Origin: Brevibacillus brevis
GTDB taxonomy: Bacteria > Bacillota > Bacilli > Brevibacillales > Brevibacillaceae
Assembly (NCBI RefSeq): GCF_900637055.1
Contig: NZ_LR134338.1
Coordinates: 784,501 to 848,500, forward strand
Reading direction: 5' to 3'
DNA length: 64,000 nt
Shown here: positions 1 through 8,124 of the stretch, one piece after another
Layout: every line of letters begins with the position of its first letter
How positions within the stretch are numbered: position 1 is the first letter of the stretch
Translations under genes and position numbers: made by a program
The notes under the pieces: model-generated
Databases searched by the model: none
What the model was told of the DNA's origin: nothing
The model's input: only the letters and a program-made list of their open reading frames with translations

Positions 1-819
1 TTGCTGAATAGCGTCTTAATGGTCGCACCGATTTTACAAAAAGCATTTTTGTCTGAATGTATGGTAGGAGTCACCGACAAAGAGAAGTTTCTCGCCTATT
101 ATCCGGCACAGGGCTTGAACCTGGGGATTCGAGTAGGAGACGAATTGCGCCCGGGGAGTATCAATGCGACAGCGGTAAAAGAGGGCAAGCGGGTAGTGAA
201 GAAGATTTCCAAAGAGCTCTATGGCATTCCTTATATCGCAGTCGGTTATCCGCTTGTCGAAAACGGGCAAGTAGTCGGTTGCTTGGCGACAGGCGTGACG
301 ACTGATCAGGAGGATCACTTGCACGGTTTGGCTCAAAACTTGACGGACGCGCTGGAAAATATCGCACAGCACACAGAAAGTCTGGCAAAGGACGCGGACC
401 ATTTGGCACAAGCAAGCCACACGCTGAGTGATGCAGCTGGTCAATTAGGGCTGAAAATTGCAGAAACGACCCAGATTAACGAACTGATCCGCAATATCTC
501 GACGCGCTCCAATGTACTCGGCTTGAATGCCGTTCTCGAAGCGGCACGTGCAGGGGCTGCTGGTCGTGGCTTTTCCGTGGTCGCAGAGGAAATCCGTCAG
601 CTTTCCCAGACGACCGCTAGTTCAGCGAAGGGTATTTTCCTTCTATTAGATGAAATGAATGCACTCGTCGGGACGGTAACGGGCGAAATGGAGAAGACGA
701 TGAATCACAGTGTGAAGCAGTCGACACGAATACAGGAGCTGGATGCAGTCATGCAAGAGCTGCGGCACATGGCCGAGCAGTTGAAAAAGGCAGCAGAAAT
801 AACTGGGCGCGGAGAATAG
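1..819 (+). CDS. soluble methyl-accepting chemotaxis-type signalling protein (possibly 5'-truncated)
   Basis: The 272-residue product carries the MCP signalling hairpin tip at about residues 170-205 ([15 protein letters not shown] followed by [14 protein letters not shown]), the part that contacts CheA and CheW. No membrane-spanning segment is visible, and residues 1-105 form a small globular input region, so it looks like a cytoplasmic chemoreceptor similar in size to Bacillus YfmS. The TTG at position 1 coincides with the window edge: I cannot tell whether it is the true start or whether the N-terminus lies outside. The helical stretch after the tip is short, so the coiled coil is abbreviated compared with transmembrane MCPs. 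The signal is unknown. It precedes the paa genes but a promoter region separates them, so a functional link is only a guess. Confidence 0.85.
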   Translation: MLNSVLMVAPILQKAFLSECMVGVTDKEKFLAYYPAQGLNLGIRVGDELRPGSINATAVKEGKRVVKKISKELYGIPYIAVGYPLVENGQVVGCLATGVTTDQEDHLHGLAQNLTDALENIAQHTESLAKDADHLAQASHTLSDAAGQLGLKIAETTQINELIRNISTRSNVLGLNAVLEAARAGAAGRGFSVVAEEIRQLSQTTASSAKGIFLLLDEMNALVGTVTGEMEKTMNHSVKQSTRIQELDAVMQELRHMAEQLKKAAEITGRGE

Positions 820-845
820 ATGAGTCCCTATGTAAGCGTATTGCA

Positions 846-894
846 AAAACGTATGACGTTATGTTATTATTGCGTTATAAAAACGTATTATAAT
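846..894 (+). promoter_or_regulatory. paa operon promoter region with repeated and palindromic motif
   Basis: AT-rich stretch ahead of paaA. AAAACGTAT occurs twice in direct orientation (846-854 and 880-888). The second copy lies inside a 19-bp palindrome-like block, TTATAA-N7-TTATAA (875-893). A TATAAT at 889-894 could be the -10 element, with a weak TTATTG at 867-872 as -35. The palindrome over the -10 is where a repressor of phenylacetate genes would bind, but no regulator gene is in the window. The assignment is inferred from layout only. Confidence 0.45.
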
Positions 895-934
895 TTTAAC
901 ATAATGCATATCTGATAAAAGGAGGGCGTTCTCC

Positions 935-1903
935 ATGCAAATGAGGCTCGAACATGCGGATCTGACTGAAAACGAAAAGTTGGAAGCGTTTTTAGCGAGA
1001 ATCGACCGCGGGGAAAAAATAGAGGCAGACGATTGGATGCCAGACGACTATCGCAACCAGTTGATCAAGCTGATCTCGATGCATGGCATCAGTGAGATCA
1101 TGGGTGCCTTGCCGGAAAAAGAATGGGTACCAAAGGCGCCGACGCTGCGCAGAAAGCTGGCGATTATGGCGAAGGTCCAGGACGAGATGGGGCATGGTCA
1201 ATTGCTGCTTCGCGTCGCAGAAGATTTGCTTGAACCATTGGGCAAGACGCGCGAGGATATCATGCATGATTTGTTTTCGAAAAGACTGAAATTTCACAAT
1301 GTATTTCACATGGAAGCGCCTACCTGGGCTGATGCTGGTGTGATTGGCTGGTTGGTTGACGGAGCGGCTATCATTACGCAATCGATGTCCCTCGATACAT
1401 CTTATGCACCTTACGCCCGCGCTCTGCATCGGATCTGTGCGGAAGAAAAGTTCCACGCCCAACACGGGGAGAGCATCGTGTTGGAGTTGGCAGAAGGCAC
1501 CGATGAACAGCGCCAAATGCTGCAAGATGCCATCCATCGCTGGTGGCCTGCCCTCTTGATGTTTTTCGGGCCGCCGGAAAACGGCAACATTACGAGCAAT
1601 CAAGAAGCCAACATGCGCTACAAGATTCGTACACAGACCAATGAAGAATTGCGCCAAGTATTCCTGAAAAAGTATTTGCCGCGTATTTTCCACCTTGGCT
1701 TCACAGTTCCAGACGATACGATTTACTTCGACGAGGCAGCAGACAAATGGGTCTACCAGCAGCCTGACTGGGAAGAGTTCAAGCAAATCGTCAAGGGAAA
1801 CGGACCACGCTCCGCTCACCGTCTGAATCTTCGGGTAATGTCTTATGAGGAAACCAAATGGGTGCGCGACGCGATTATGTCGTACGGCCGACAAGTAGGG
1901 TAG
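935..1903 (+). CDS. paaA: phenylacetyl-CoA 1,2-epoxidase catalytic subunit PaaA
   Basis: The 322-residue product matches the PaaA subunit of the ring-epoxidising multicomponent monooxygenase, which converts phenylacetyl-CoA to its 1,2-epoxide. It is a ferritin-like four-helix di-iron protein: the ExxH metal motifs are visible as DEMGH (E84, H87) and AEEKFH (E171, H174). The N-terminal section WMPDDYRNQLIKLISMHGISEIMGALPE is typical of the family. The ATG at 935 has GGAGGG eight bases upstream. It is the first gene of a tight cluster paaA-paaB-paaC-paaD (gaps of 4-17 bases), so the subunits are probably made from one message. Confident family assignment. Confidence 0.95.
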   Translation: MQMRLEHADLTENEKLEAFLARIDRGEKIEADDWMPDDYRNQLIKLISMHGISEIMGALPEKEWVPKAPTLRRKLAIMAKVQDEMGHGQLLLRVAEDLLEPLGKTREDIMHDLFSKRLKFHNVFHMEAPTWADAGVIGWLVDGAAIITQSMSLDTSYAPYARALHRICAEEKFHAQHGESIVLELAEGTDEQRQMLQDAIHRWWPALLMFFGPPENGNITSNQEANMRYKIRTQTNEELRQVFLKKYLPRIFHLGFTVPDDTIYFDEAADKWVYQQPDWEEFKQIVKGNGPRSAHRLNLRVMSYEETKWVRDAIMSYGRQVG

Positions 1904-1907
1904 GTGA

Positions 1908-2246
1908 ATGAGGATGAGCAACGAGAACTTTTTCATATACGAAGTATTCAGCCAAAAAAGCGTAAATGCTCCGTTCGTCCAACAGTTCAGTTTGTTGGCA
2001 CCCAATAAAGAAGTCGCATTGAGCATGGCGAGGGAGAATTTCCTGCGCCGTGAGCCTTGTTTTAATTTATGGGTAGTCAAGCGCGACGACATTTTTGGAC
2101 TGCCCCCAGAGGAGCGTCCTTTCCTGGAGAGACTCGACAACAAGAGCTATCGGGAGACCAAAGGATACGGCGACTTGCAGTCGAGATGGCGCCACCATCG
2201 TGAGCAGTACGAAGAAAAACAGAAGCATGCAGGCAACGGCAGCTAA
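1908..2246 (+). CDS. paaB: phenylacetyl-CoA epoxidase subunit PaaB
   Basis: A 112-residue protein of the PaaB family, the small structural subunit of the epoxidase complex. The N-terminal FFIYEVFSQKS and the central segment ALSMARENFLRREPCFNLWVV are characteristic. It lies four bases after paaA and 17 before paaC. The ATG at 1908 is chosen over the in-frame ATG at 1914 because the GTAGGGTAGGTGA upstream gives better spacing to it. The protein has no catalytic residues of its own. The family is thought to hold PaaA/PaaC dimers together. Confidence 0.93.
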   Translation: MRMSNENFFIYEVFSQKSVNAPFVQQFSLLAPNKEVALSMARENFLRREPCFNLWVVKRDDIFGLPPEERPFLERLDNKSYRETKGYGDLQSRWRHHREQYEEKQKHAGNGS

Positions 2247-2263
2247 GCAGGAGGGATACAATC

Positions 2264-3097
2264 ATGGGCGACCGTTTACATGTAGAAACAGTGGAAGCAG
2301 CAAAACAAAACCCGGCATTTGCAAAAGCCTTAACCGACCTGTTGTTCCAGCTTGCTGATGACGATTTTATATTGGCTTATCGTGGATCGGAATGGCTGGG
2401 GCTGGCTCCGCATATTGAAGAAGATGTGGCGTTTTCATCGATGTCTCAGGACATGATGGGCCATGCCGTGATGTTCTATGAAATGCTTGAACAACTAGGG
2501 GTGGGCAAAGCAGACGATCTCGCACAGCTACGCGAGGCGAAGGCGTTTTCCAATGCGATCTTGGTAGAGCGTAAAAACGGTGACGGCGAATACAACGATC
2601 ATCCTCATTACGACTGGGCTTATGCCATTGTTCGCAGCTATGTGTACGGCTTATACAAGCAGATTCGCTTGGAGGCTCTTACACAGTCGTCATACGCACC
2701 ACTTGCGCTGGTCAGTCGCAAAATGATGACAGAGCATCGCTATCATCTGATGCACTGGCAAGTTTGGTTGAAGCAATTGGCAAACAGTACGGCTGATGCG
2801 CGTCAGAGGCTGGAGGCAGCCATCGCAAAAGTTTGGAAGGATGCAGGGGAGCTGCCTTATCTTGGACCCAATCAGGTCGATATCGTTCAATTTGGTCTGA
2901 TTGCAGAAGAAGAGCAACTGAAACAAAAATGGCTGACACTGACCAAAGACATTTTCGATAAAGCTGGCCTTGATTGGCGGGGTGAGCCAGGCGTGCCACA
3001 AGAGCGTGGCCGTCACGGTGAACATACTGCTGATCTGGTGCAAGCATTGGCTACCTTGTCTGAAGTGTATCGCATTGATCCGGCTGCAGGCTGGTAA
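2264..3097 (+). CDS. paaC: phenylacetyl-CoA epoxidase structural subunit PaaC
   Basis: The 277-residue product belongs to the PaaC family, a ferritin-fold partner that forms the heterodimer with catalytic PaaA. Visible family features are the segment LADDDFILAYRGSEWLGLAPHIEEDVAFSSMSQDMMGHA (about 29-67, given here only to locate it) and MTEHRYHLMHW near 150-160. In characterised members the metal site is incomplete and the subunit is structural. AGGAGGG precedes the ATG by nine bases. It sits between paaB and paaD in the same operon. Confidence 0.93.
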   Translation: MGDRLHVETVEAAKQNPAFAKALTDLLFQLADDDFILAYRGSEWLGLAPHIEEDVAFSSMSQDMMGHAVMFYEMLEQLGVGKADDLAQLREAKAFSNAILVERKNGDGEYNDHPHYDWAYAIVRSYVYGLYKQIRLEALTQSSYAPLALVSRKMMTEHRYHLMHWQVWLKQLANSTADARQRLEAAIAKVWKDAGELPYLGPNQVDIVQFGLIAEEEQLKQKWLTLTKDIFDKAGLDWRGEPGVPQERGRHGEHTADLVQALATLSEVYRIDPAAGW

Positions 3098-3114
3098 AAA
3101 GGAGTGATTCTCTC

Positions 3115-3618
3115 ATGGCGCAAGAAGAACTGCAACTGCATGAAGGGCTTGAAGCGACATGCTGGGAACTGCTGCAGCAAGTAACAGATCCCGAAATTCC
3201 GGTGATCAGCATGGTGGAGATGGGGATGATTCACAAAGTGCGCGTCGAGGCAGACGTCGTTCACGTCGAGGTGCTCCCTACCTTTGTCGGCTGTCCGGCA
3301 CTCGAGATCATGAAGAAGAACATCACAGAAAAGCTGGTGGAGGCAGAAGGAATCAATCAGGTTCAGGTAGCTTTCGTCTATGATCCAGCCTGGACTTCTG
3401 ATCGTATCGCCTTGGATGCTCGCGATAAGCTGAAAAGCTTTGGCATCGCGCCGCCACCGCTTGACTTCAAACCGGGAGATACATGGGAAGTAGCCTGTCC
3501 CTACTGTGATTCCCCGTATACACAAATGGAAAATTTGTTTGGCCCTGCTGCTTGTCGAAGTATTTTGTATTGCCGGCATTGCAAAAATCCGTTTGAGGCC
3601 CTAAAACCAATCTATTGA
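3115..3618 (+). CDS. paaD: phenylacetate degradation protein PaaD (MIP18/DUF59 family)
   Basis: The 167-residue product has an N-terminal MIP18/DUF59 domain (TDPEIPVISMVEMGMIHKV and VLPTFVGCPALEIM, with the conserved cysteine in GCPA) and a C-terminal four-cysteine zinc ribbon (CPYC ... CRHC). PaaD proteins are thought to help insert Fe-S or iron centres into the epoxidase system. It follows paaC by 17 bases with AAAGGAG at 3098. PaaD is normally associated with the Fe-S reductase PaaE, yet no paaE is found in this window, a point raised in the findings. Confidence 0.92.
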   Translation: MAQEELQLHEGLEATCWELLQQVTDPEIPVISMVEMGMIHKVRVEADVVHVEVLPTFVGCPALEIMKKNITEKLVEAEGINQVQVAFVYDPAWTSDRIALDARDKLKSFGIAPPPLDFKPGDTWEVACPYCDSPYTQMENLFGPAACRSILYCRHCKNPFEALKPIY

Positions 3619-3642
3619 GAGAGATTGAGAGGAGCGAATGTC

Positions 3643-5085
3643 ATGGGAGAGTACAAACAAATGTTTATGAATGGAGAATGGGTGACTGCCGAGAGTGGCG
3701 AGTCCATTCAGATTACGAATCCTGCTACAGGTGAAACAGTTGGCACAGTAACCTTTGGCGATGGTCGCGATGCCAACAAGGCCATCGACGCTGCTCATCA
3801 GGCATTTGCCAGCTGGTCTCGACTGACTGCTCGCGAGCGCGCCAAATATTTGTACAACTTGTCCGAGCTGGTGAAAAACAATCGGGATGAACTGGCGGGC
3901 ATCATTTCTGCTGAAATGGGCAAGCCTTTGGGCGAGGCAAAAGGCGAAGTGCTGGGTGCCGCTGATAACTTTGTCTGGTACGCAGAAGAAGCCAAGCGTG
4001 TCAACGGAGAAACGATCCCATCCTCCGTGGCGAACAAGCGCATCATGGTGCTGCGTCAGCCTGTAGGGGTGGTAGGGGCGATTACCCCGTGGAACTTCCC
4101 AGTGAACATGGTGGCACGTAAGATCGCTCCGGCTTTGGCTGCGGGCTGCACGGTGGTTTTAAAGCCAGCAGAAAGCACGCCGCTGTCTGCGATACGCATG
4201 TTTGAGCTGATTGAGCAGGCTGGCTTTCCAAAAGGCGTCGTAAACCTCGTCATTGGAAATCCTGAATCGATTGGGAAGGAGTTCATCGACAATCCGAAGC
4301 TCTCCAAAATCGGATTTACAGGCTCCACTCGTGTCGGCAAGCTGTTGATGGAGGGCGCCGCGAAGCAAGTGAAGCGCGTCAGCATGGAGCTTGGTGGTCA
4401 CGCACCGTTCATCGTATTCCCGGATGCCGATCTGGATGCAGCCGTAAAAGGTCTGTTTGAGAGCAAGTTCCGCAACTCCGGTCAAATGTGCATTTGCACG
4501 AATCGTTTGTACGTCCATGAGGATGTCGCAGATGCGTTTACAGAAAAGCTGGTAGAGCGTCTGAAGCGTGCAAAGGTAGGGGATGGCCGCCAGAAAGAGA
4601 CGGAGATCGGTCCACTGGTGAACGAGCGTGCCTTGAACAAGGTGCTCGAGCACATCGAGGACGCCAAGGACAAAGGCGGGCAAGTGGTATACGGCGGAAA
4701 TCGTTTGGTTGAAGGTGATTATGCGAAGGGCTTCTATTGCGAACCAACCTTGATTGCTGGCGTTACAACGGATATGAAAATCTCCTATGAGGAAACGTTC
4801 GGTCCTGTCGTTCCACTCGTGCGTTTTACAGAGGAAGCGGATGTCGTACAGATGGCAAACGACACCCGTTACGGCTTGGCTGCTTATGTGTACACCCGCG
4901 ATAATCAGCGTTGCTTCCGTATGGCTGAGCTCCTCGAATACGGAATTGTTGGGATCAATGACGGATCGCCAACCCAGACACAAGCGCCGTTTGGCGGTTT
5001 CAAGGAAAGTGGTATCGGCCGTGAGGGTGGCCGCTACGGAATGGATGAGTATTTGGAAACCAAGTTCGTTTCCTTTGGACTGTAA
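3643..5085 (+). CDS. NAD(P)-dependent aldehyde dehydrogenase, succinate-semialdehyde dehydrogenase type
   Basis: A 480-residue aldehyde dehydrogenase with the catalytic glutamate in MELGGHAPF and the catalytic cysteine in NSGQMCICTNR, both of the GabD (SSADH) form. The substrate pattern resembles succinate-semialdehyde dehydrogenase. The location, 24 bases after paaD, suggests it oxidises an aldehyde in ring-cleavage catabolism, in place of the dehydrogenase half of PaaZ. It has no hydratase domain. The ATG at 3643 (GAGAGGAG upstream) is preferred over the in-frame TTG at 3625, because the product then begins just before the usual MGEYKQMFMNGEW segment. A strong terminator follows. Confidence 0.9.
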   Translation: MGEYKQMFMNGEWVTAESGESIQITNPATGETVGTVTFGDGRDANKAIDAAHQAFASWSRLTARERAKYLYNLSELVKNNRDELAGIISAEMGKPLGEAKGEVLGAADNFVWYAEEAKRVNGETIPSSVANKRIMVLRQPVGVVGAITPWNFPVNMVARKIAPALAAGCTVVLKPAESTPLSAIRMFELIEQAGFPKGVVNLVIGNPESIGKEFIDNPKLSKIGFTGSTRVGKLLMEGAAKQVKRVSMELGGHAPFIVFPDADLDAAVKGLFESKFRNSGQMCICTNRLYVHEDVADAFTEKLVERLKRAKVGDGRQKETEIGPLVNERALNKVLEHIEDAKDKGGQVVYGGNRLVEGDYAKGFYCEPTLIAGVTTDMKISYEETFGPVVPLVRFTEEADVVQMANDTRYGLAAYVYTRDNQRCFRMAELLEYGIVGINDGSPTQTQAPFGGFKESGIGREGGRYGMDEYLETKFVSFGL

Positions 5086-5096
5086 GATAAGAAGCG

Positions 5097-5136
5097 AAGA
5101 AGAGTTCAGATAAGATCTGGACTCTTCTTTATTTTC
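5097..5136 (+). terminator. intrinsic terminator of the paa operon
   Basis: A 15-bp stem (5097-5111 with 5115-5129, one G-U pair), a three-base loop and a T-rich tail, 12 bases after the aldehyde dehydrogenase stop codon. Confidence 0.9.
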
Positions 5137-5182
5137 ATATAGGAAGTGTATTAAAAGGTACAGCTTAACCTCTAAAGCTGGT

Positions 5183-5394
5183 GAGAAGAAAAAGCACAGG
5201 GCTCGTAGACCTTGACAACGCCTACCCAGTTGGAACTTCCAAAAGGGGACCACGCTTGTCGAACACTTCTTCTCTGAGAAACTTCCGCCCGTAGGGTGGC
5301 TTTGGCTCGACGGTGCCCTTTTGGAAGTGGAGACGGACAGTCAATCCCCCTTGCGGGCGTGTCAGAGTCGAAGAGAACTGTGCTTTTTCTTCTC
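5183..5394 (-). repeat. structured intergenic element, copy 1 (reverse orientation)
   Basis: No gene. The outer inverted repeat 5183-5199 / 5378-5394 is perfect over 17 bp (GAGAAGAAAAAGCACAG and its complement), and the inner one 5235-5247 / 5316-5328 is perfect over 13 bp (ACTTCCAAAAGGG). On the minus strand the block between the outer and inner arms contains CCCGCAAGGGGGATTGACTG (within 5332-5357). That block is shared with the elements at 9103 and 22645, whose arms have different sequence. The arms bracket spacers of 68 bases (inside) and 35 bases. Copy 1 lacks the 3' tail seen with the other two. It could be a structured RNA or a miniature mobile element; there is no ORF of note in it. 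Confidence 0.85.
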
Positions 5395-5648
5395 CTCCAC
5401 TATGTTGACTCAAACGAAAAAGGGTCTTGTCTTTTAATATGTCTATTTTGTGAATTGTATTGTTCAACACTTTGTTCATTTTTGTCTACAAAGAAAAAGG
5501 GAATCAACGGTATAATGGAGATTGGATCAAGGGCAACATTTAATAGATAAAAATTGGTATTTCATATTGACACAAAACGTACATATGACGACGCCCAGCG
5601 AGTGTGGTTTCGTCCAAAAAATTTCCATTTGGAAGGGAGGATATAAAC
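5395..5648 (+). promoter_or_regulatory. AT-rich leader and probable promoter of the cta operon
   Basis: About 250 bases without a credible gene between element copy 1 and ctaG. A perfect -10 hexamer TATAAT lies at 5511-5516. The -35 is poor (ACAAAG at 17-bp spacing, or TTGTCT at 5482-5487 with too long a gap), so activator dependence or another sigma factor is possible. The remaining leader to the ctaG start is about 130 bases. I see no known riboswitch in it. Confidence 0.4.
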
Positions 5649-6521
5649 ATGGGAAATGCACATCAAATGCACGAGATGTCATCAGGAATGGGGCCAGCGT
5701 CCTTTTCGGACTTGTGGAGCCCTGACGTGATGCTTTTGACGCTGATTGTAGCAACCGCTTACTTTCTCATAACAGGTCCCATGCATAAACGTTTTGCCAA
5801 TGCTACACCGGCTACGACGAAGCAACGCTTACTTTTTGTATTGGCAATCGTGTTGTTTTACGCCGCACAAGGAAGCCCTATCAGTTATTACGGCCATCAT
5901 TACATGTTTAGTTTGCACATGCTCCAACAATCGATCTTGTACTTTGCCCTGCCACCGCTTATGCTTCTGGCAATGCCTGAATGGCTTTTGGCCAAGATTT
6001 TCCGTCCGAAAGCACTGAAGTTTATCCTTAACTCTTTGACACATCCGTTAGTAGCAGCGCTGTTGTTCAACTCACTATTTTCCTTCTACCATGTTCCGTT
6101 TATTTTCGATGCCATCGCGATCAATCATGAATGGATGACGTTTTATCATGTCATTCTCGTGATTGCAGCATTTGCGATGTGGTGGCCAATTGTGAGTCCG
6201 TTGTCTGATAACAAGCGACAACTGGCCGGATTGAAAAAACTGTCGTACGTTTTTGCAAATGGTGTCTTGATTACGCCAGCCTGTGCGCTGATTATTTTTG
6301 CTTCGGAACCACTGTACACTACGTATATAGCTGCTCCACAGCTATTCCAGAGCCTCGACGCGTTTAACGACCAGCGTCTTGGCGGAATCATTATGAAGCT
6401 GGTACAGGAGCTTGTTTACGGCTGTGTGCTGGCCTATGTCTTCTACCATTGGTACAAGGCAGAGAAGCAGGACGACATGCCGATGGATCAATCTTTCGGT
6501 GCGGAAAAGCCGACTTTTTAA
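5649..6521 (+). CDS. ctaG: cytochrome c oxidase assembly factor CtaG (caa3 type)
   Basis: The 290-residue multi-pass membrane protein of the caa3_CtaG family, needed in Bacillus for assembly of caa3 cytochrome c oxidase, probably at the copper step. Several hydrophobic helices are visible, with conserved histidines in YYGHHYMFSLHMLQQS and FYHVPFIFDA. The His/Met-rich N-terminus (MGNAHQMHEMSSGMG) could bind copper. The ATG at 5649 has GGAAGGGAGG upstream. An in-frame GTG at 5604 lacks a ribosome site. It is the first gene of ctaG-ctaM-ctaB-ctaA. The oxidase subunit genes ctaCDEF, usual neighbours, are not in the window. Confidence 0.93.
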   Translation: MGNAHQMHEMSSGMGPASFSDLWSPDVMLLTLIVATAYFLITGPMHKRFANATPATTKQRLLFVLAIVLFYAAQGSPISYYGHHYMFSLHMLQQSILYFALPPLMLLAMPEWLLAKIFRPKALKFILNSLTHPLVAALLFNSLFSFYHVPFIFDAIAINHEWMTFYHVILVIAAFAMWWPIVSPLSDNKRQLAGLKKLSYVFANGVLITPACALIIFASEPLYTTYIAAPQLFQSLDAFNDQRLGGIIMKLVQELVYGCVLAYVFYHWYKAEKQDDMPMDQSFGAEKPTF

Positions 6522-6564
6522 ATACGCGCGAACAGCAGAAACGTTTGTTGAATGAGGTGAAAAA

Positions 6565-7023
6565 ATGGGGCTCCTATTGCCTACGGTAAGTACGGCTTTT
6601 ATCGTCATTAGCGGAATACTCGTTGCGATTGGCTGGTACGCCATTGCGAAAAAGCAAGTAGAAAAGCATATGAAGATTATGAAATGGGCTGCGATCTGTG
6701 CCACGATCTTCTTCATCACGTATGTTTCCAGAACGGCTTTTATCGGAAACACGCATTTTGGCGGACCAGACAGCATCAAGCCAATCTATCAGACGTTCTT
6801 GTTCTTCCACATCATTCTGGCAACAGTCGGTGGTGTGATGGGCCTGATTACACTCAGATACGCTTACACGAAAAACTATGCTTCTCATCGTAAGATCGGT
6901 CCTTGGACGTCCATTGTTTGGTTTGTCACTTCCATTACAGGAGCTGCGGTTTATCTGCTGCTGTACTGGATTTATCCAGGTGGCGAGACGTCTGGCGTGC
7001 TGGATGTAATTTTTGGTAAGTAG
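6565..7023 (+). CDS. ctaM: DUF420 membrane protein, CtaM/YozB family oxidase maturation factor
   Basis: The 152-residue product has about four membrane helices and the DUF420 pattern (LLPTVSTAFIVISGILVAIGW near the start, then FIGNTHFGGP and FHIILATVGGVMGLITLRYAY). The family member in Staphylococcus, CtaM, is required for maturation of aa3-type heme-copper oxidase; the Bacillus member is YozB. It lies 43 bases after ctaG and its end overlaps the region just before ctaB, consistent with one transcript for oxidase biogenesis. The biochemical role within the family is not settled. Confidence 0.88.
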   Translation: MGLLLPTVSTAFIVISGILVAIGWYAIAKKQVEKHMKIMKWAAICATIFFITYVSRTAFIGNTHFGGPDSIKPIYQTFLFFHIILATVGGVMGLITLRYAYTKNYASHRKIGPWTSIVWFVTSITGAAVYLLLYWIYPGGETSGVLDVIFGK

Positions 7024-7066
7024 TCGTTTCGGATGTTCAGATAGAAGGAAACAGGAGGTACAAAAC

Positions 7067-8002
7067 GTGGACCAGCAAATGACCGTGCAGGAATCGCTTG
7101 ATACCGATGCTTCTTTGCAGACACAGCCGGTAGGGCCTGCTACCTTTCGAGATTACGTACAACTGACGAAGCCTGGTATTACCCTGTCAAACTTGATGAC
7201 CACTTTTGCTGCTTTATGGTTAGCGTCCTACGGTTATCCGAACTGGAAACTGGCTTTTTTCACCATGCTAGGAACCGCTTTGGTCATTATGTCGGGTGCG
7301 GCTTTGAACAATTTCTACGACCGTGATCTAGACAAAAAAATGAAGCGGACGCAAAATCGTGCGGTAGCGACCGGAAGAATTTCTGCACGTAACGCGATCC
7401 TCTTAGGAATCGGCCTGCTGTTGGCAGGGGTTACTGTGTTGGCTGTATATGCGAATCCCTTGGCGGCGGTTTGGGGATTGATCGGTCACATTTTTTACGT
7501 GTTGATTTACACGCCGCTGAAACGAGTGACCACTCTCAATACGGTGATTGGCGGTATTTCAGGTGCAGCTCCTCCGGTGATTGGGTGGGTAGCGGTAACA
7601 GGCACCATGGACATGACTGCTTGGCTGTTGTTCCTGGTCTTGTTCTTGTGGCAGCCACCCCATTTTTTGGCGTTGGCCATGCTGAAAACAGAAGAATACC
7701 GTGCAGGTAATCTGCCGATGCTACCGGTAGTAAAAGGCTTTGCCGAGACGAAACGACAAATGGTGCTGTGGGGTTCGGTGTTGTTCCCGGCTTCTTTGCT
7801 GCTGTTTGTCCATGCCAGCCTAGGCTATGTGTATTTGCTCATCATGGGCGTGATGGGGATTGTGTACCTGGTTCTGCTTTTCCAAGGGTTTAAAACCAAG
7901 GATGAACTTGCTTGGGCACGCAAACTGTTCGGTTATTCCATCCTTTATTTGACCGTGTTTTGTGCAGCGATCGTCATTAGTACCATGGTCAACTATTATT
8001 GA
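7067..8002 (+). CDS. ctaB: protoheme IX farnesyltransferase (heme O synthase)
   Basis: The 311-residue membrane prenyltransferase of the UbiA superfamily. It attaches a farnesyl group to heme B to make heme O. The first Asp-rich motif NNFYDRDLDKKMKRT and the GAAPPVIGW region are clear, and the rest is hydrophobic helices. I choose the GTG at 7067, which has a perfect AGGAGG eight bases upstream, over the in-frame start at 7013 inside the end of ctaM. The product feeds CtaA encoded next. A hairpin follows the stop codon, so ctaA may be partly uncoupled. Confidence 0.95.
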   Translation: MDQQMTVQESLDTDASLQTQPVGPATFRDYVQLTKPGITLSNLMTTFAALWLASYGYPNWKLAFFTMLGTALVIMSGAALNNFYDRDLDKKMKRTQNRAVATGRISARNAILLGIGLLLAGVTVLAVYANPLAAVWGLIGHIFYVLIYTPLKRVTTLNTVIGGISGAAPPVIGWVAVTGTMDMTAWLLFLVLFLWQPPHFLALAMLKTEEYRAGNLPMLPVVKGFAETKRQMVLWGSVLFPASLLLFVHASLGYVYLLIMGVMGIVYLVLLFQGFKTKDELAWARKLFGYSILYLTVFCAAIVISTMVNYY

Positions 8003-8029
8003 CACGAAACACTCACTAAATGTTCACGG

Positions 8030-8060
8030 AACATCCCTTGCTTAGCAGGGGATGTTTCAT
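8030..8060 (+). terminator. hairpin between ctaB and ctaA, weak terminator
   Basis: An 11-bp stem (8030-8040 with 8046-8056, including AACATCCC/GGGATGTT) around a five-base loop. The following TCATTATCG is poor in T, so it may give partial termination or processing rather than a full stop. Confidence 0.5.
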
Positions 8061-8124
8061 TATCGTAAAAGAGGACATAGAACGAGGTGTTGTTTGATCC
8101 TCACAAGAAACAGGGTGAATTACT

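Noticed and set aside
992..2143. 383-codon open frame on the minus strand
   Set aside because: Shadow of paaA/paaB; composition not protein-like and no ribosome site.
4159..5253. 364-codon open frame on the minus strand
   Set aside because: It is antisense to the aldehyde dehydrogenase, has no family resemblance or ribosome site, and extends through the terminator.
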